Origin: Nannochloropsis oceanica
Lineage: Eukaryota; Sar; Eustigmatophyceae; Eustigmatales; Monodopsidaceae
Direction: 5' to 3'
NCBI GenBank assembly: GCA_004519485.1
Contig: CP038118.1
Location: 750,095-814,094, forward strand
DNA length: 64,000 bases
Shown here: piece by piece, positions 22,869 through 50,714 of the stretch
Layout of the letters: the number at the start of each line of letters is the position of its first letter
How positions within the stretch are numbered: the first letter of the stretch is position 1
Translations under genes and position numbers: made by a program
The notes under the pieces: model-generated
The model's database searches: none
The model's input: the letters and a program-made list of their open reading frames with translations, nothing else
Told to the model about the DNA's origin: nothing

Positions 22869-22890
22869 TCGTCGGACGTGTGGGATAGAC
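22869..22890. other. Right terminal inverted repeat and target duplication
   Basis: TCGTCGGACGTGTG is the exact complement of the left terminus; it is followed by GGATAGAC, which matches the left target duplication except one base. Confidence 0.75.
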
Positions 22891-40766
<17,876 letters not shown>

Positions 40767-41300
40767 TCAATGGTCGCCAGGATATTGGAATAAAATGTTG
40801 CACTGATGCATAGGCTTAATGTTGACCCCACACTTTAACTGCAACTCTCTCGGAGACCGCTTTAATAATTATGTCGGTAAAGCATTATAAAGCACCAAAA
40901 GAATCGAGCATTTTTTTTAAATTACAAAAGCAGCTGTTGGTATTCGAGTTCTCTACTGTCACAGAAACCAATGAGTGGGTCGCCTCACGGCCACCCCGGG
41001 TCAACCCGGTTTTAAATATCGGACTCAGTGCTTATTATAATAGGTAAGCTTTGGCCCATTTGTCGGTAATTGAAGCTATGTAAAGATTGTTTCTGGGTCG
41101 TTTCAGAGTCGTTTCTGGGCTCCCATCACCTCTAATCCGAATGAACTAAGTGCCTCCAAGAGGACATAAGCTCTTCGTTACTTTCTTTGAAGTCTTGCAG
41201 GGTTACTTTGGTGTACACTTATTGAGAATGAAGCTCGAGTTTTTCAAGTATGGCGTGGTATTTTTTCGTGCCAATGATACATGATGAAATTTTCACCTAC
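40767..41300. other. Gene-free stretch downstream of the collagen-like gene
   Basis: Contains the expected 3' untranslated region. Around 41090-41115 there is a small direct repeat 'TTTCTGGGTCGTTTC/GTCGTTTCTGGG'. Nothing else recognised. Confidence 0.3.
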
Positions 41301-41474
41301 GAACTATACAGAAAGGTACTTATGTACGTATTTTGCTTTTTTTATTTTTGTTGGATTCTTAATCACTATTATGAGCAAAGCCACCGACATGATAGCATCT
41401 ACTCTTATCTTAATGGGAGCACCAAATTAAGCCCAACCCGCGTGACGGGGTAGCCGCCGGCATCAGGCCGCTGG
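41301..41474 (+). repeat. Interspersed repeat B1, copy 3
   Basis: Plus-strand copy: starts 'GAACTATACAGAAAG', T-rich centre with 'TTTGCTTTTTTTATTTTTG', 'AATCACTATTATGAGC', 'GGAGCACCAAAT', 'CCCGCGTGACGGGG', and ends 'GCCGGCATCAGGCCGCTGG'. Slightly diverged from the 49.1-kb copy. Confidence 0.75.
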
Positions 41475-41924
41475 TTCAGAGGAAAATGGCAAGTCATCCA
41501 ATATTGGCGACAGAGACAGTCAAGCAGAGTGTGGCAATCGACGAGGCCCGAGAGAATGAATTATCAACGCCTGGTGATCTCCCAGATGTCGTTCTTCATT
41601 TGATATCTCCTGGAAAAGACGCCGATGTCCGTCGGTAGAATCTGCCCTCGACAGAGAGATCAGGGTCCATTTGAGGAATGGAGGACTACAATACATAAGC
41701 AACTGCAACCCATTCCTGGATGCTCTCCGATATCCTTTGCTCTTCCCCACCGCCGTCCCGGATGGTGTCCAGAATTCCATCTCCACGTTCCCCACGCCGA
41801 CACTTTGCCTGCCGGGGACAGGCACCGAACAGGGCAGACCCGCATGCGCACGAAAATGACTCCTCCTCTTCCTACTCCTCATCCTTTTTATTAGCTGCAC
41901 TCTCCTCACCACCATATATGTAAA
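41475..41924. other. Gene-free stretch
   Basis: Several short open frames overlap here on both strands, none with a recognisable domain; base composition is higher in GC than the surroundings. It may be further transposon debris attached to the fragment that starts at 41925. Confidence 0.3.
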
Positions 41925-42711
41925 AGGGGTGGAACTTCAACCAAGTTCCTCCGTTCCGATCCTTCCTACAACCCAACAAAGTCACCCGAATAGCCAAAGC
42001 TACTTGCAAGTAACGCTTTTTTTTCTTCTTTCTACTGTAATTATCGACGTCATCTTTAGTTTCTTCCTAGTTCCATCCGACCTTCTCTATTTAAGATTAA
42101 ATAGAGAACTTCAAGTTATCACGCACCACTTTCTATCCTTCAACGACAAACAATAGTCGTCACAGTAATTGCGACGACTTTTAGTCGTGTGTAGTCGTAG
42201 GCCGACGAAGAATACGAATGACTGCGACGACTAGTAGTCGTCGCTCGCGGAAAATTTGAACGACTTTGACGACTAAATAGTCGTCGCTTGATGATTTATG
42301 CACGACTACGACGACTAATAGTCGTCGCTTGATGGAAATCATGCACGACTACGACTAATCACATGATTATCGACGACTATTGACGACTATCGTAATAGTC
42401 AGTCGTTCAGGCCATTTTGGCAGAATAATCGTCCAACGTGTGATTTAACCCTGACTTTCTCTCAGACCGCCGTTTTATTTCTTTTTTTGGGGGGGGTAAT
42501 CAAGCCAATGTGTCCTGCAGGTGGTATCACAAGCTCCATTGGTCCAGGGTGAGAAGCTGATCCGCAGACACTTGTGTCACCCGCTGCGATGCTTCTGTGT
42601 TTTCTGCCTGGGACATCACTTCATTGTCTCTTTCTTCTTCATTATCAGAATCGTTTTGTGCTCCTTCCTGTCGTTATACTCCTTCTGCTTTTTGCTCTTG
42701 TTCTAGTTCTT
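41925..42711 (-). mobile_element. Fragment of transposon C, split by a MITE
   Basis: Bases 41925-42088 resemble 53028-53205 ('GGGGTGGAACTT', 'CCAAGTTCCTCCGTTCCGAT', 'AGCCAAAGCTACTT', 'GACGTCATCTTT'), and 42451-42711 resemble 53212-53482 ('GTGTCCTGCAGGTGGT', 'AAGCTCCATT', 'GATGCTTCTGTGTTTTCTG'). The two halves are consecutive in the full copy, so the 362 bp between them (42089-42450) is a later insertion. The rest of the transposon is absent here. Confidence 0.8.
42089..42450 (+). mobile_element. MITE M1, copy 1 (nested in transposon C fragment)
   Basis: Dense in 'AGTCGTCG' / 'CGACGACTA' palindromic units and ends '..GTCGTTCAGGCCATTTTGGC', 'AGAATAATCGTCCAACGTGTG', matching the end of the full copy at 45071-45589. 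A short perfect palindrome (TCTCTATTTA and its complement) lies at its left border. Confidence 0.7.
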
Positions 42712-43197
42712 GAAAATGGCCTGAACGACTGATTATTACGATACCATCGATTGTCATGTGATTTGTCGTAGTCGTGCATGTTTCCCGTCAAGAACGACTA
42801 CTAGTCGTCGTAGTCGTGCATGATTTCCATCGAGCGACGACTATTTAGTCGTCGCAGTCGTGCGTAAATATCGTCAAGCGATCGCATTCGTCCATATTTT
42901 CATCGACCTACGACAACATAAAACTTGTAGTCGTTACAATGACCATGACCACTATAAATTGTCGGTGTTCAGGGGCTCAGAAGTGGATCAAAAGTAGGAC
43001 GACTGCTCTGCTAAGATGATAACCTTTATGACTGACTATTAAAATAGTCGTCAATAGTCGTCGATAGTCATGTGATTAGTCGTAGTCGTGCATGATTTCC
43101 ATTAAGGAGGACTACGACGAAAACTAATAGTCGGGCATAGTCGGTGGACAGGACGACTAATGATTGACTAGATAATACCGGTAGTCGTCCAACGTGT
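42712..43197 (-). mobile_element. MITE M1, copy 2 (inverted relative to copy 3)
   Basis: Nearly identical to the reverse complement of 45071-45565: shared landmarks include 'AAAACTTGTAGTCGTTACAA', 'TGTCGGTGTTCAGGGGCTCA', 'GATGATAACCTTTATGACTG' and the terminus 'TAGTCGTCCAACGTGTG'. Its other end is truncated at 42712 where it meets the transposon C fragment. Lies about 40 bp upstream of the fucosyltransferase-like gene and may contain its promoter. Confidence 0.85.
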
Positions 43198-43235
43198 GAT
43201 TTCTACACACACACCCGCATAAATTCATCTATCAC

Positions 43236-44468
43236 TTGAAACATTCGTCCACGATCAATCATATGCAAGTAGGCCTGAAACCACAAAGCATGAAGAACAA
43301 ATTGGTATACGTTCACGGAGCCATGATTTTGTTATTGTACTTTTTGGTGAAATGGATACCAATAAGTAGATCTGCTGATAAAGAGCACACTGGCGAGTAC
43401 AAAGTCAGAAAATATCGCGTGGATGATGATGCTTCTATGGCCGCCGAGACAACCTTTCGGTTCCAAAATTCGGGAATAAATACCTTCCTTTCCACTCTTA
43501 AAGAAGTCCTTCAACCCAAGGCCAAGCAAATAGTCCTGGTGTGCTTTGTTGGTAAATTTGGCCTTTGTGGCGGTATAGGTGACCGCATAAGAGGTATACC
43601 CTATGCTGTAGCACTTGCTCATCTTTCCGGACGCCAGCTTATTCTTCACCGTTCCCTACTAGGAAATGGCCCCTTTGACAAGAATTCAACGATCGAAGGC
43701 CATTATAATTTTGTTGATGGGAGCTGCACCAACGAAAATGTGGAAAAATTGATGAGATCAGATGCTGAAATCCTTTCCGTCACTGTCAACTGTCCTGCGC
43801 TGGAGCCCTCTGCCTTTTCATCTCAGCACTCTCATCTTATCGGATTGCAAACTATCTTTCGCGAATGCTTAATTTCATACCTTTGTGGGGCCGCTGCTAT
43901 CCACCAAACGAATATCTTCAAAGAAGGGCTCGATTTAGCAGGACGTTTGGTAGCTGCCATGCCAATGTGGCAATATCGGAATTACACAGCCCTGCATGTC
44001 CGTGCGGGAGGTTCAGTTCTTAAGATCGACAGCGACTACACAGCCAAAGCCCTGTGGTGGGACGATGGCTATGCGTCTGATGTCCCTCAAGACTGGATTG
44101 ATGTCTTTAAAGAATCAACATCGTCTATCCAGTGTGGCAAACATCTCGCCATTGTATCTGACTCTGTTCGTTTAGTGTCGGAATTGCAATTCACAGCTCG
44201 AGATTGGCTTATGATCACAAGATGCTGCAGCCAGCCTCTCCACAGAGACCGCTCGCAGCGTCAAGGGTTTTTCCTCCAGGAAATCATTGATCTATTTATT
44301 CTGGCTCGTTCGAGGAGAATTATTGCGGGTGGTGGAGGATTCGCGGTGCTGGGACGCTATTGGTTAGGTAGAGACGGTCCCGCAATAGAAATAGCAAATA
44401 GTAAGGAGGATATTCGAAACCAAATGGAAATCATTCGGCTAGAAAGTGATTGTGAAACAAAGAATTAG
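43236..44468 (+). CDS. Fucosyltransferase-like enzyme, single exon, membrane anchored
   Basis: 410 residues from the first ATG; Met 10 (43263) or Met 19 (43290) are alternatives that sit closer to the signal anchor (YVHGAMILLLYFLVKW). Diagnostic blocks are 'LVCFVGKFGLCGGIGDRIRG' followed by 'IPYAVALAHLSGRQLIL' (the donor-binding G-x-GDRIRG motif of GDP-fucose-type transferases), 'NYTALHVRAGG', 'HLAIVSDS' and 'RRIIAGGGGFAVLGRYW'. Best described as GT11/GT37/GT65-related; acceptor unknown. Unlike its two relatives in this window (14.0 and 46.3 kb) it has no introns, and it lies between inverted copies of a MITE, which could indicate retroposition or transposon-mediated movement (inference). Confidence 0.8.
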   Translation: MKHSSTINHMQVGLKPQSMKNKLVYVHGAMILLLYFLVKWIPISRSADKEHTGEYKVRKYRVDDDASMAAETTFRFQNSGINTFLSTLKEVLQPKAKQIVLVCFVGKFGLCGGIGDRIRGIPYAVALAHLSGRQLILHRSLLGNGPFDKNSTIEGHYNFVDGSCTNENVEKLMRSDAEILSVTVNCPALEPSAFSSQHSHLIGLQTIFRECLISYLCGAAAIHQTNIFKEGLDLAGRLVAAMPMWQYRNYTALHVRAGGSVLKIDSDYTAKALWWDDGYASDVPQDWIDVFKESTSSIQCGKHLAIVSDSVRLVSELQFTARDWLMITRCCSQPLHRDRSQRQGFFLQEIIDLFILARSRRIIAGGGGFAVLGRYWLGRDGPAIEIANSKEDIRNQMEIIRLESDCETKN

Positions 44469-45070
44469 TTTTAAAATCATCGTGTGTAGATGTTAGACTT
44501 AAATTTGGGAACAATTTGTTCTCCACTTATTGGGTTTCTATTGATTCTCTAATCTGAAGAAGGTCGCCATGCCTCACGATATTCGTTCATAAGGCTGGCA
44601 ATTGTGATAAGCATTTAAAGAATCGTGATTGCTTTTGGGTCATTCCCTCCATTGGCTTTTCTTGCTCCTAGGAGCTAGAATGGACTCTGGGCGCAAAATC
44701 GTAAACACAGGCACACCCGGCAGCTATTGCGCTGCATGAGTTTACACCTAGCCAGGTGTACCTCAACTTTCCTCAAACGAGGCTAACCATCTCACCCAAA
44801 TGTCGTCACCGATGATAGAAGGTCACCAATGGATCATCAATGCATTTATAGATGAAAGGTCTTTTCATTCCTTAATCATGCAATATATTTTTACTGAGGT
44901 ACTACTGATTCCGTCATCTTAAGAAGGATGCCATGCACAATAGAATCATTTATAAGGCTGGGGAGTCTTACACTATTTTCTGGAGTGCGAGGGAAAGTCA
45001 CGGAAAGGAAAGGGGGGGAAGAGGGTTAAGACATTTGCCGAGCAAGGCCTCTCGGTATATGGGAGGCGGC
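44469..45070. other. Gene-free stretch
   Basis: Downstream of the fucosyltransferase-like gene. Two approximate copies of 'TTTCATTCCTTAATC / GATTCTCTAATC...AGAAGG' (44535-44560 and 44905-44930) are seen but no gene. Confidence 0.3.
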
Positions 45071-45589
45071 ACACGTTGGACGACTACCGGTATTATCTAG
45101 TCAATCATTAGTCGTCCTGTCCACCGACTATGCCCGACTATTAGTTTTCGTCGTAGTCCTCCTTAATGGAAATCATGCACGACTACGACTAATCACATGA
45201 CTATCGACGACTATTGACGACTATTTTAATAGTCAGTCATAAAGGTTATCATCTTAGCAGAGCAGTCGTCCTACTTTTGATCCACTTCTGAGCCCCTGAA
45301 CACCGACAATTTATAGTGGTCATGGTCATTGTAACGACTACAAGTTTTATGTTGTCGTAGGTCGATGAAAATATGGACGAATGCGATCGCTTGACGATAT
45401 TTACGCACGACTGCGACGACTAAATAGTCGTCGCTCGATGGAAATCATGCACGACTACGACGACTAGTAGTCGTTCTTGACGGGAAACATGCACGACTAC
45501 GACAAATCACATGACAATCGATGACTGTTGACAATTATCGTAATAATCAGTCGTTCAGGCCATTTTTGCAGAATAGTCGTCCAACGTGT
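45071..45589 (+). mobile_element. MITE M1, copy 3 (full length, 519 bp)
   Basis: Begins ACACGTTGGACGACTA and ends with its complement TAGTCGTCCAACGTGT, so it has 16-bp inverted termini and no coding capacity. The interior is full of CGACTA/TAGTCG units. No convincing target-site duplication. The terminus resembles the hAT terminus (CACACG..CGACGA), so a hAT-related transposase may have mobilised it (inference). Confidence 0.85.
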
Positions 45590-46272
45590 CAAGGGAAGCA
45601 TTTTTAGCCTTTCGTGACCTTCCAGCGCATAAGCAAATATACGCTTGACTACAAAAATGATAAATATGAAGCAAATATGAAGCACGCAGTTTTCATGGTT
45701 TTTGGGGGTATGCCGCCATGTTCTCCTGCATTGCAGGAGCACCAGGCGCAGAAGTAGCCTCCAAAAGGGCACGGAAATAGGCAATCACAAATCACCGAAT
45801 CGTCACCCGCTCGGTTCTATGATCAAACATGAAGTGTAGTCGCGACTTTATGAGGGCGATAACTATATCCGCGACATTTAGTCATAACACCTCAGCAGAG
45901 CATAGATTCATGGTACTAAGTAATATGGACATACGAATTACACGAATTAAAATATAAAATCGTGTCCAGGACCATATTCTGCAGAAAATTTATCCAACTC
46001 ATAGGTCTATTTCATGCAATTTGTTACCTCGTACACAAAATTCACGCCCTGACGAAACAGTACCTGCACTTTGAAATGTAAATCTAGATCCTAATCTATC
46101 TACTTTTGCGGATATCAACATCCCTTTAAAATGATTTGATACGCATGCACCTTAGCGATGCTACAGACGGAAGCAGGCCATGCATTTGTTTTTCGAACTC
46201 AGAAGAGATTCAATATATTGACTCGATCTCTAACTTTCTTTTTCCTTTCCAATATATGACGAATAAACAAGA
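45590..46272. other. Gene-free stretch with a solo hAT subterminal repeat
   Basis: About 46020-46075 reads 'TTACCTCGTACACAAAATTC', 'ACGCCCTGACGAAACAG', matching the ~54-bp subterminal repeat of the hAT element (22615-22835). Otherwise nothing recognised; should contain the promoter of the gene at 46273. Confidence 0.45.
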
Positions 46273-48268
46273 ATGGGAATATGGCAAGCAAGATTAGATG
46301 ACCGACCCACATCTTCTATCTTGCACACTGTCCTGTTATTGCTGATCGGAGTGTTCTTCTATAGCTGCTCAAAGGCTAGTATCTCTTCCGAGACATGGAC
46401 AAATGCGTCAATTACTTTTCACGATCATGAAATGAAAGCGCACTCTTCTCCTCTAGAGCTATGGACCCTCTTTCCTTCAGGTAAAGAGACTTGTTGTAAC
46501 AAGCGGGTAAATGTGGCGGGCTCTGAGCCGACCAACTGGATCATCTTCCAACACGTGTTTTCAAACAGGCTATGATGACGAAACTGCAGTTGTTCAGCGA
46601 CGAATTGAAGAGAACCAGAATCCATCGGACTGCGAAAATGGAAAATTCTTTCTATACAACCTCAATAATTACGGCATGGGTTCCGACCTACATATGCTTG
46701 GCAAGTAGCCGATGTGTTCCTTCGAGGACAGAGTGGTCGATTGATCAAACCCGTACGACACACACGCAACTACAGGTCTTATGATTGGCTTTGCCATGGA
46801 GCACAAACGCACCCTGCTCTACCATCCGCAGACGTACGTGCTATCGCAGTGGTCAATTTTTATTTAGACACAACTCGATTCTTAGCTGACTTTTCCTTTT
46901 CCAAACATAGCAACTGGCGGTACACATCTTGGGACTTTTGCCACGAAACACAGACTCCTGACTGTTTTTTGAGACCGCTTTCACGCTGCCAGGTTTGAAT
47001 TTTAATATATTCTCTTCTACTTGCACCTTCAATCAATCAAACTTCTAAATTATGGCCTACAAACAGTACATGGCAAACACAATAGGTGCCACCACCAAAC
47101 AGTACATTGATACCTTACGCGGTTCAGTGGGTGACCAGTTTCTGCTCGCCCCGAGCTGTTTTGATTTGGACATGGGCCTTATTCCCAGTCAGTTCGACTG
47201 GCCGACAAAAGGCATCTCATGGTGGAGAGCGCAAACAACAAGGTAATCAGATATGACACGCCTTTTCAAATATCTCTTTACAAATTGTCGATACCAGGAG
47301 TATGATTATTTTGGATCTATGCATTCACGATTTAGGTATTTGGTGCGGCCTTCTGATAGCCTCTTTGATTGGACCAGACATTATTTTGCTCGGGATTTGG
47401 TCAGGTAAGTTCGATTTCTCAATCTAACTCAAGAAAACTGGATAAAATATTCCTATTATCTTTCATCAACACTTAGACACCCAGCTTCTACTAGTTGGAA
47501 CGCCTCTTCGCAGCCCCCCCCCGATGATGCAATATGTATCCATGTACGCCACGGCGATAAATTTCAAGAGATGACGTAAGTATCACACACAGGCGATTCT
47601 TGTACTCTCATCCCCCTTCGTCATTCGCCCACACGGCACCCTGTGACATGCATACATGCTATACCTGTAGGCTACATCCCATGGCAGAATATCTTGAAGC
47701 TGCTGCATGGCTAGCCGGCAACGATACCAGCTTGTCTCTAAGTCAAAGTATATTTTTGTCCACTGATGATCCCAACATCATCGATGATATCGCCAGCGGC
47801 CGTTATGATTACACGAACTTCACCTTCTATTACACCAGGTAAAACTTTCTTTCCTTTCCAGTATCGAATTTTGACAAATAAATATTTCAATCATTCCTTG
47901 TCTGTCGTGGAATGCAGGTATGAGAGGCGATCTGACGACATAAGCCCCGGTGGAATTGCAAAAAACATAGGCCCAGGATTATTCGGCAGGTGAGGGTGGC
48001 GACAAGAAGCACAACCACATACACAGAGAGACGACAAAAGGTATCACTTAGATTTTCCTTCATCCTTCTTCCCCCTCTTCTTTCTTGTCTCTGAAATAGC
48101 ATCTCTGTGGCAAATTTGATACTAGGCGTACATCCACACTGCAAAGCTTTTGTACAGACCACTGGCTCAAACTGGAATAGATTGATAAACGAGATCAGAA
48201 AAACAGACGGCAGAAGGAGAAACGCCGCTTCTATAGATTTAGAGCCAGGAGAATGGCGGAAAAAATGA
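46273..48268 (+). CDS. FUT8/NodZ-like fucosyltransferase, eight exons, one frameshift
   Basis: Exons 46273-46480, 46569-46992, 47067-47242, 47336-47404, 47477-47575, 47671-47838, 47918-47989 and 48100-48268, all GT-AG. Exon 1 has a signal anchor (ILHTVLLLLIGVFFYSC). Blocks: 'YNLNNYGMGSDLHM', then 'WQVADVFLRGQSGRLI', 'NWRYTSWDFCHET', 'DAICIHVRHGDKFQEMT' (the H-x-R-x-GDK donor site), 'SIFLSTDDPNIIDDI' and 'AFVQTTGSNWNRLINEIR' with 'SIDLEPGEW' at the end, the typical order of the FUT8/NodZ (GT23) fold. Total length is 461 residues if one base is missing between 46696 and 46699: the frame changes exactly between 'GSDLHM' and 'WQVADV'. Either a sequencing error or a recent inactivating deletion. 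Exons 4-7 are all symmetric phase 2. Confidence 0.82.
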
Positions 48269-49085
48269 TGGGGGGGAAGTCATTTCAAAACCAAGACACA
48301 CACCATGAGACGAATCGTTGATACTTTGCATGCTTCTTCTACGTTCTTTAGTGATGCTGGGCAACCCGATCACACTGGGGCTTCTGAGCTTAGATACAGG
48401 ATCATCTCAGCTTAGATACAACACTCAACGCATTTTGCTTCATTAGGTGTCTCCTATGTTTTTCCCTCAATTTTTAGCAGCCCATCGCCTTATTCGCTCC
48501 TGGTGAGAGGAGAAGAGTTTTGATAAAGATTTTAGTCCTATAATTATGGAAGCTGAGTTCAGCGTTTAATCCTGTATCACTCAATAGCTGTGGTAAGGAC
48601 GGCGAAAACAAAAGGCATCCCTTATCATTCCATTGCCTATCCAAGAGCGTTTGAGTCAATTTGTTGTTTGGCAGCTCTGATGACGATTACACGTTGCAGG
48701 ACTTGCGCAAACTTATTCGCTGATCAAGGAGCAAGCGGCATTCCCTCGTGGAGACATCTTTTTCCCAAAGAGATACGAGGCCTGGCTCTGTAGAATGGAA
48801 AAAATAGAAAGCTAAATGCGAATGAGCTACATATGGACAATCATCAAACCCTTCTACCTACCGACGCGGCGTCTAGCCCTCATGTTTAGTGCTACGAATT
48901 GGCTGACGCCACAGGAGCCAGACCCGATTATGATGTACTGAGGTACTTCGATGGCGGCATACATTTCCGTGACTCAAAGCATTGGTCCAATGCGAATCCA
49001 CCTAGATATAATTGGTGACGGTAGACTGCCACAAGCGATTCATGGCCGGTGTACTCCAATCGATTGGCGCCTAACATAAACCTTA
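48269..49085. other. Gene-free stretch
   Basis: An open frame at 48590-48793 has no recognisable domain. A neighbouring frame reads 'SSDDDYTLQDLRKLIR' at about 48675-48720, which is protein-like but too short to assign. No repeat family identified. Confidence 0.3.
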
Positions 49086-49230
49086 CGGACTATACAGAAA
49101 GTTATGTTAGTTTTTTGCTCTTTTTACTTTTTTTTGGGTTTTAATCACCATAACGAGCCTTGTCACCGGCATAAAGACATCACCTTCTTTCATATTTTGA
49201 GCACCAAAATAAGCCGTAACTCACGTCACC
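49086..49230 (+). repeat. Interspersed repeat B1, copy 4
   Basis: Plus-strand copy starting CGGACTATACAGAAAG and running to 'GAGCACCAAAATAAGCCG'; the distal GC-rich end is lost. Confidence 0.75.
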
Positions 49231-49267
49231 GATCTTGAAGAAGCCTACCTCTGCGATCAAAAAGTCG

Positions 49268-49495
49268 CTGATCGCCAAAAGGGAGACGCACTTATGATGG
49301 ACAACAGGCGAGAGCCCGTCATGGAAAACGTGAAGAGGCGAAGAGAAGACAGGAAAAGAAGAAAAACTCCAAACTCCAGTTGAGATTTTTGTTTTTACGA
49401 AACCATCTCCAGTTGAGATTTTTGTTTTCATCAGCGCGCAAACCAATAAATATATGGGCCAATCGTCTGATCGCCAAAAGGGAGACGCACTTTCG
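49268..49495. repeat. Local direct duplication
   Basis: 'GATCGCCAAAAGGGAGACGC' occurs at about 49272 and again at about 49470, and 'CTCCAGTTGAGATTTTTG' occurs twice in between (49375 and 49408). A nested local duplication, no coding role seen. Confidence 0.7.
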
Positions 49496-49672
49496 GATTC
49501 TTGCAGGTGCACCCGGGCCGATTGCCATTTACGTCGAGACTTTGGGATCTGATCGTCGTCGATGCCTCACGCAAACTGATCATCGATTTTGCAGACCACT
49601 GTGCTGTATTAGCAGTCGTGATGGTGTTGGCATTCAGCCTATTGGTAGTTGTGCTGAGCATCAAATACCATT

Positions 49673-49816
49673 GGCCGGATGCCGGCAGCTTCCCCGTCAT
49701 GCGGGGCGGGCTTATTTTGGTGCCAATAATTAATCAATAGTTTGATAATTACGCCGGTAACATTTTCTAGTCATCAGTACGTAAAAAAACTTATTGTACT
49801 TTTTGTATAGTCCGTA
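49673..49816 (-). repeat. Interspersed repeat B1, copy 5
   Basis: Minus-strand copy from 'ACGGACTATACAAAAAG' to 'GCCCGCCCCGCATGACGGGG' and 'GCTGCCGGCATCCGGCC'. Confidence 0.75.
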
Positions 49817-49819
49817 CGG

Positions 49820-50714
49820 ATTATGCTAATTGATATGGTTGTTCCTACAGAGTCATAATTTAGCCTATCACATCCAAATAGATCACAGAGCTCGGTACTG
49901 ACAGTACTGACAAGATTTGAAGGACTGGCCTTGAAAGAGGAATCGAACTCCTTGGTACCGCTCTTTTGCATGGTGGGGTCATCAGACATGACGAAAAACT
50001 GCTGAAAAATACTGTTGATCATGCTTTTCATCTTCTGTATAAGGCGCCCAAACTGTGCAGTGCACTCGAAGTAGATGTTGCCCCAATGGGTTACTAATTC
50101 AAGTATCTTATCTTTGCGACAGATGTGAATCACTACGCCCTTTTCGGATGCGCTTGTATAACTCTCACTCGATTGCCAGGGCTCGATCATCTCCATAGTC
50201 TTCTGTCAGACATGCTTCCTCGGCTTGAAGATTCTTTTGCTGAGAGCCATTCTTAGCATATAGAGCTTACGCTGAAGGTATTGGTCCTCATCCACAATGT
50301 CCTCTTCCATCAGTGTTGCACCCGTCAGGCCATGCTGTAAATGTATCATTCCCTCTTCGATCAATAGACTCCGCAATCGATGTGTTCTTTTTCATGCCAG
50401 GTATTGTGAAGGGAGCCATTTAATGTTGGCGACCTTCCAGCATCATTAAGCATACGCTCAATAGTACGTGTGATACGTGAACATGCAACTTTCCTCGGCT
50501 TTTGGGAAGTGCCGGCGACACTGTGGACGTCGACGTGGGGTTGACGTTTGGACTTCTTGCCTCTAGAGGCCAGTATCACGATTGTTTGCACACGGATAAA
50601 AACACATGGTGTGTTTGGAGGGAACGAAAATCGGGGGGCGGGTTGACCTTGCTTGGCTAGACATTGGTAAGTCAAGTATGGGGTGTTACGCCTGGAAGTA
50701 GACGATTGCATCAC
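49820..50714 (-). pseudogene. Decayed gene of unknown function
   Basis: On the minus strand three adjoining frames read like one damaged protein: a Lys/Arg-rich start ('RGKKSKRQPHVDVHSVAG') with 'SRITRTIERMLNDAG'; after a frame shift near 50385 'HRLRSLLIEEGMIHLQHGL' and 'DEDQYLQRKLYMLRMALSKR'; then an in-frame TGA near 50206 and 'MEMIEPWQSSESYTSASEKG' to 'IRTDYTKS'. The amino-acid texture is convincing but I do not recognise the family. The repeat B1 copy abuts its 3' end. Confidence 0.4.

Larger units (their letters stand above)
18569..22882 (+). mobile_element. hAT-superfamily transposon, complete but decayed (4.3 kb)
   Basis: Bounded by inverted terminal repeats CACACGTCCGACGA (left) and its complement at 22869-22882, flanked by a 7-of-8 matching 8-bp target duplication. 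Subterminal 'TTCGTACA' repeats occur inside both ends. The interior encodes a hAT transposase with the C-terminal dimerisation domain. Several frameshifts and stops show it is no longer autonomous. The copy at 7801-8985 is a left-end relative. Confidence 0.9.

Noticed and set aside
41520-41915. Overlapping open frames on both strands
   Set aside because: No domain, and frames on both strands are open because of GC-rich composition.
42089-45589. CRISPR-like array from regularly repeated AGTCGTCG units
   Set aside because: Spacing is irregular, units are palindromic fragments of a MITE with inverted termini, and the genome is eukaryotic.
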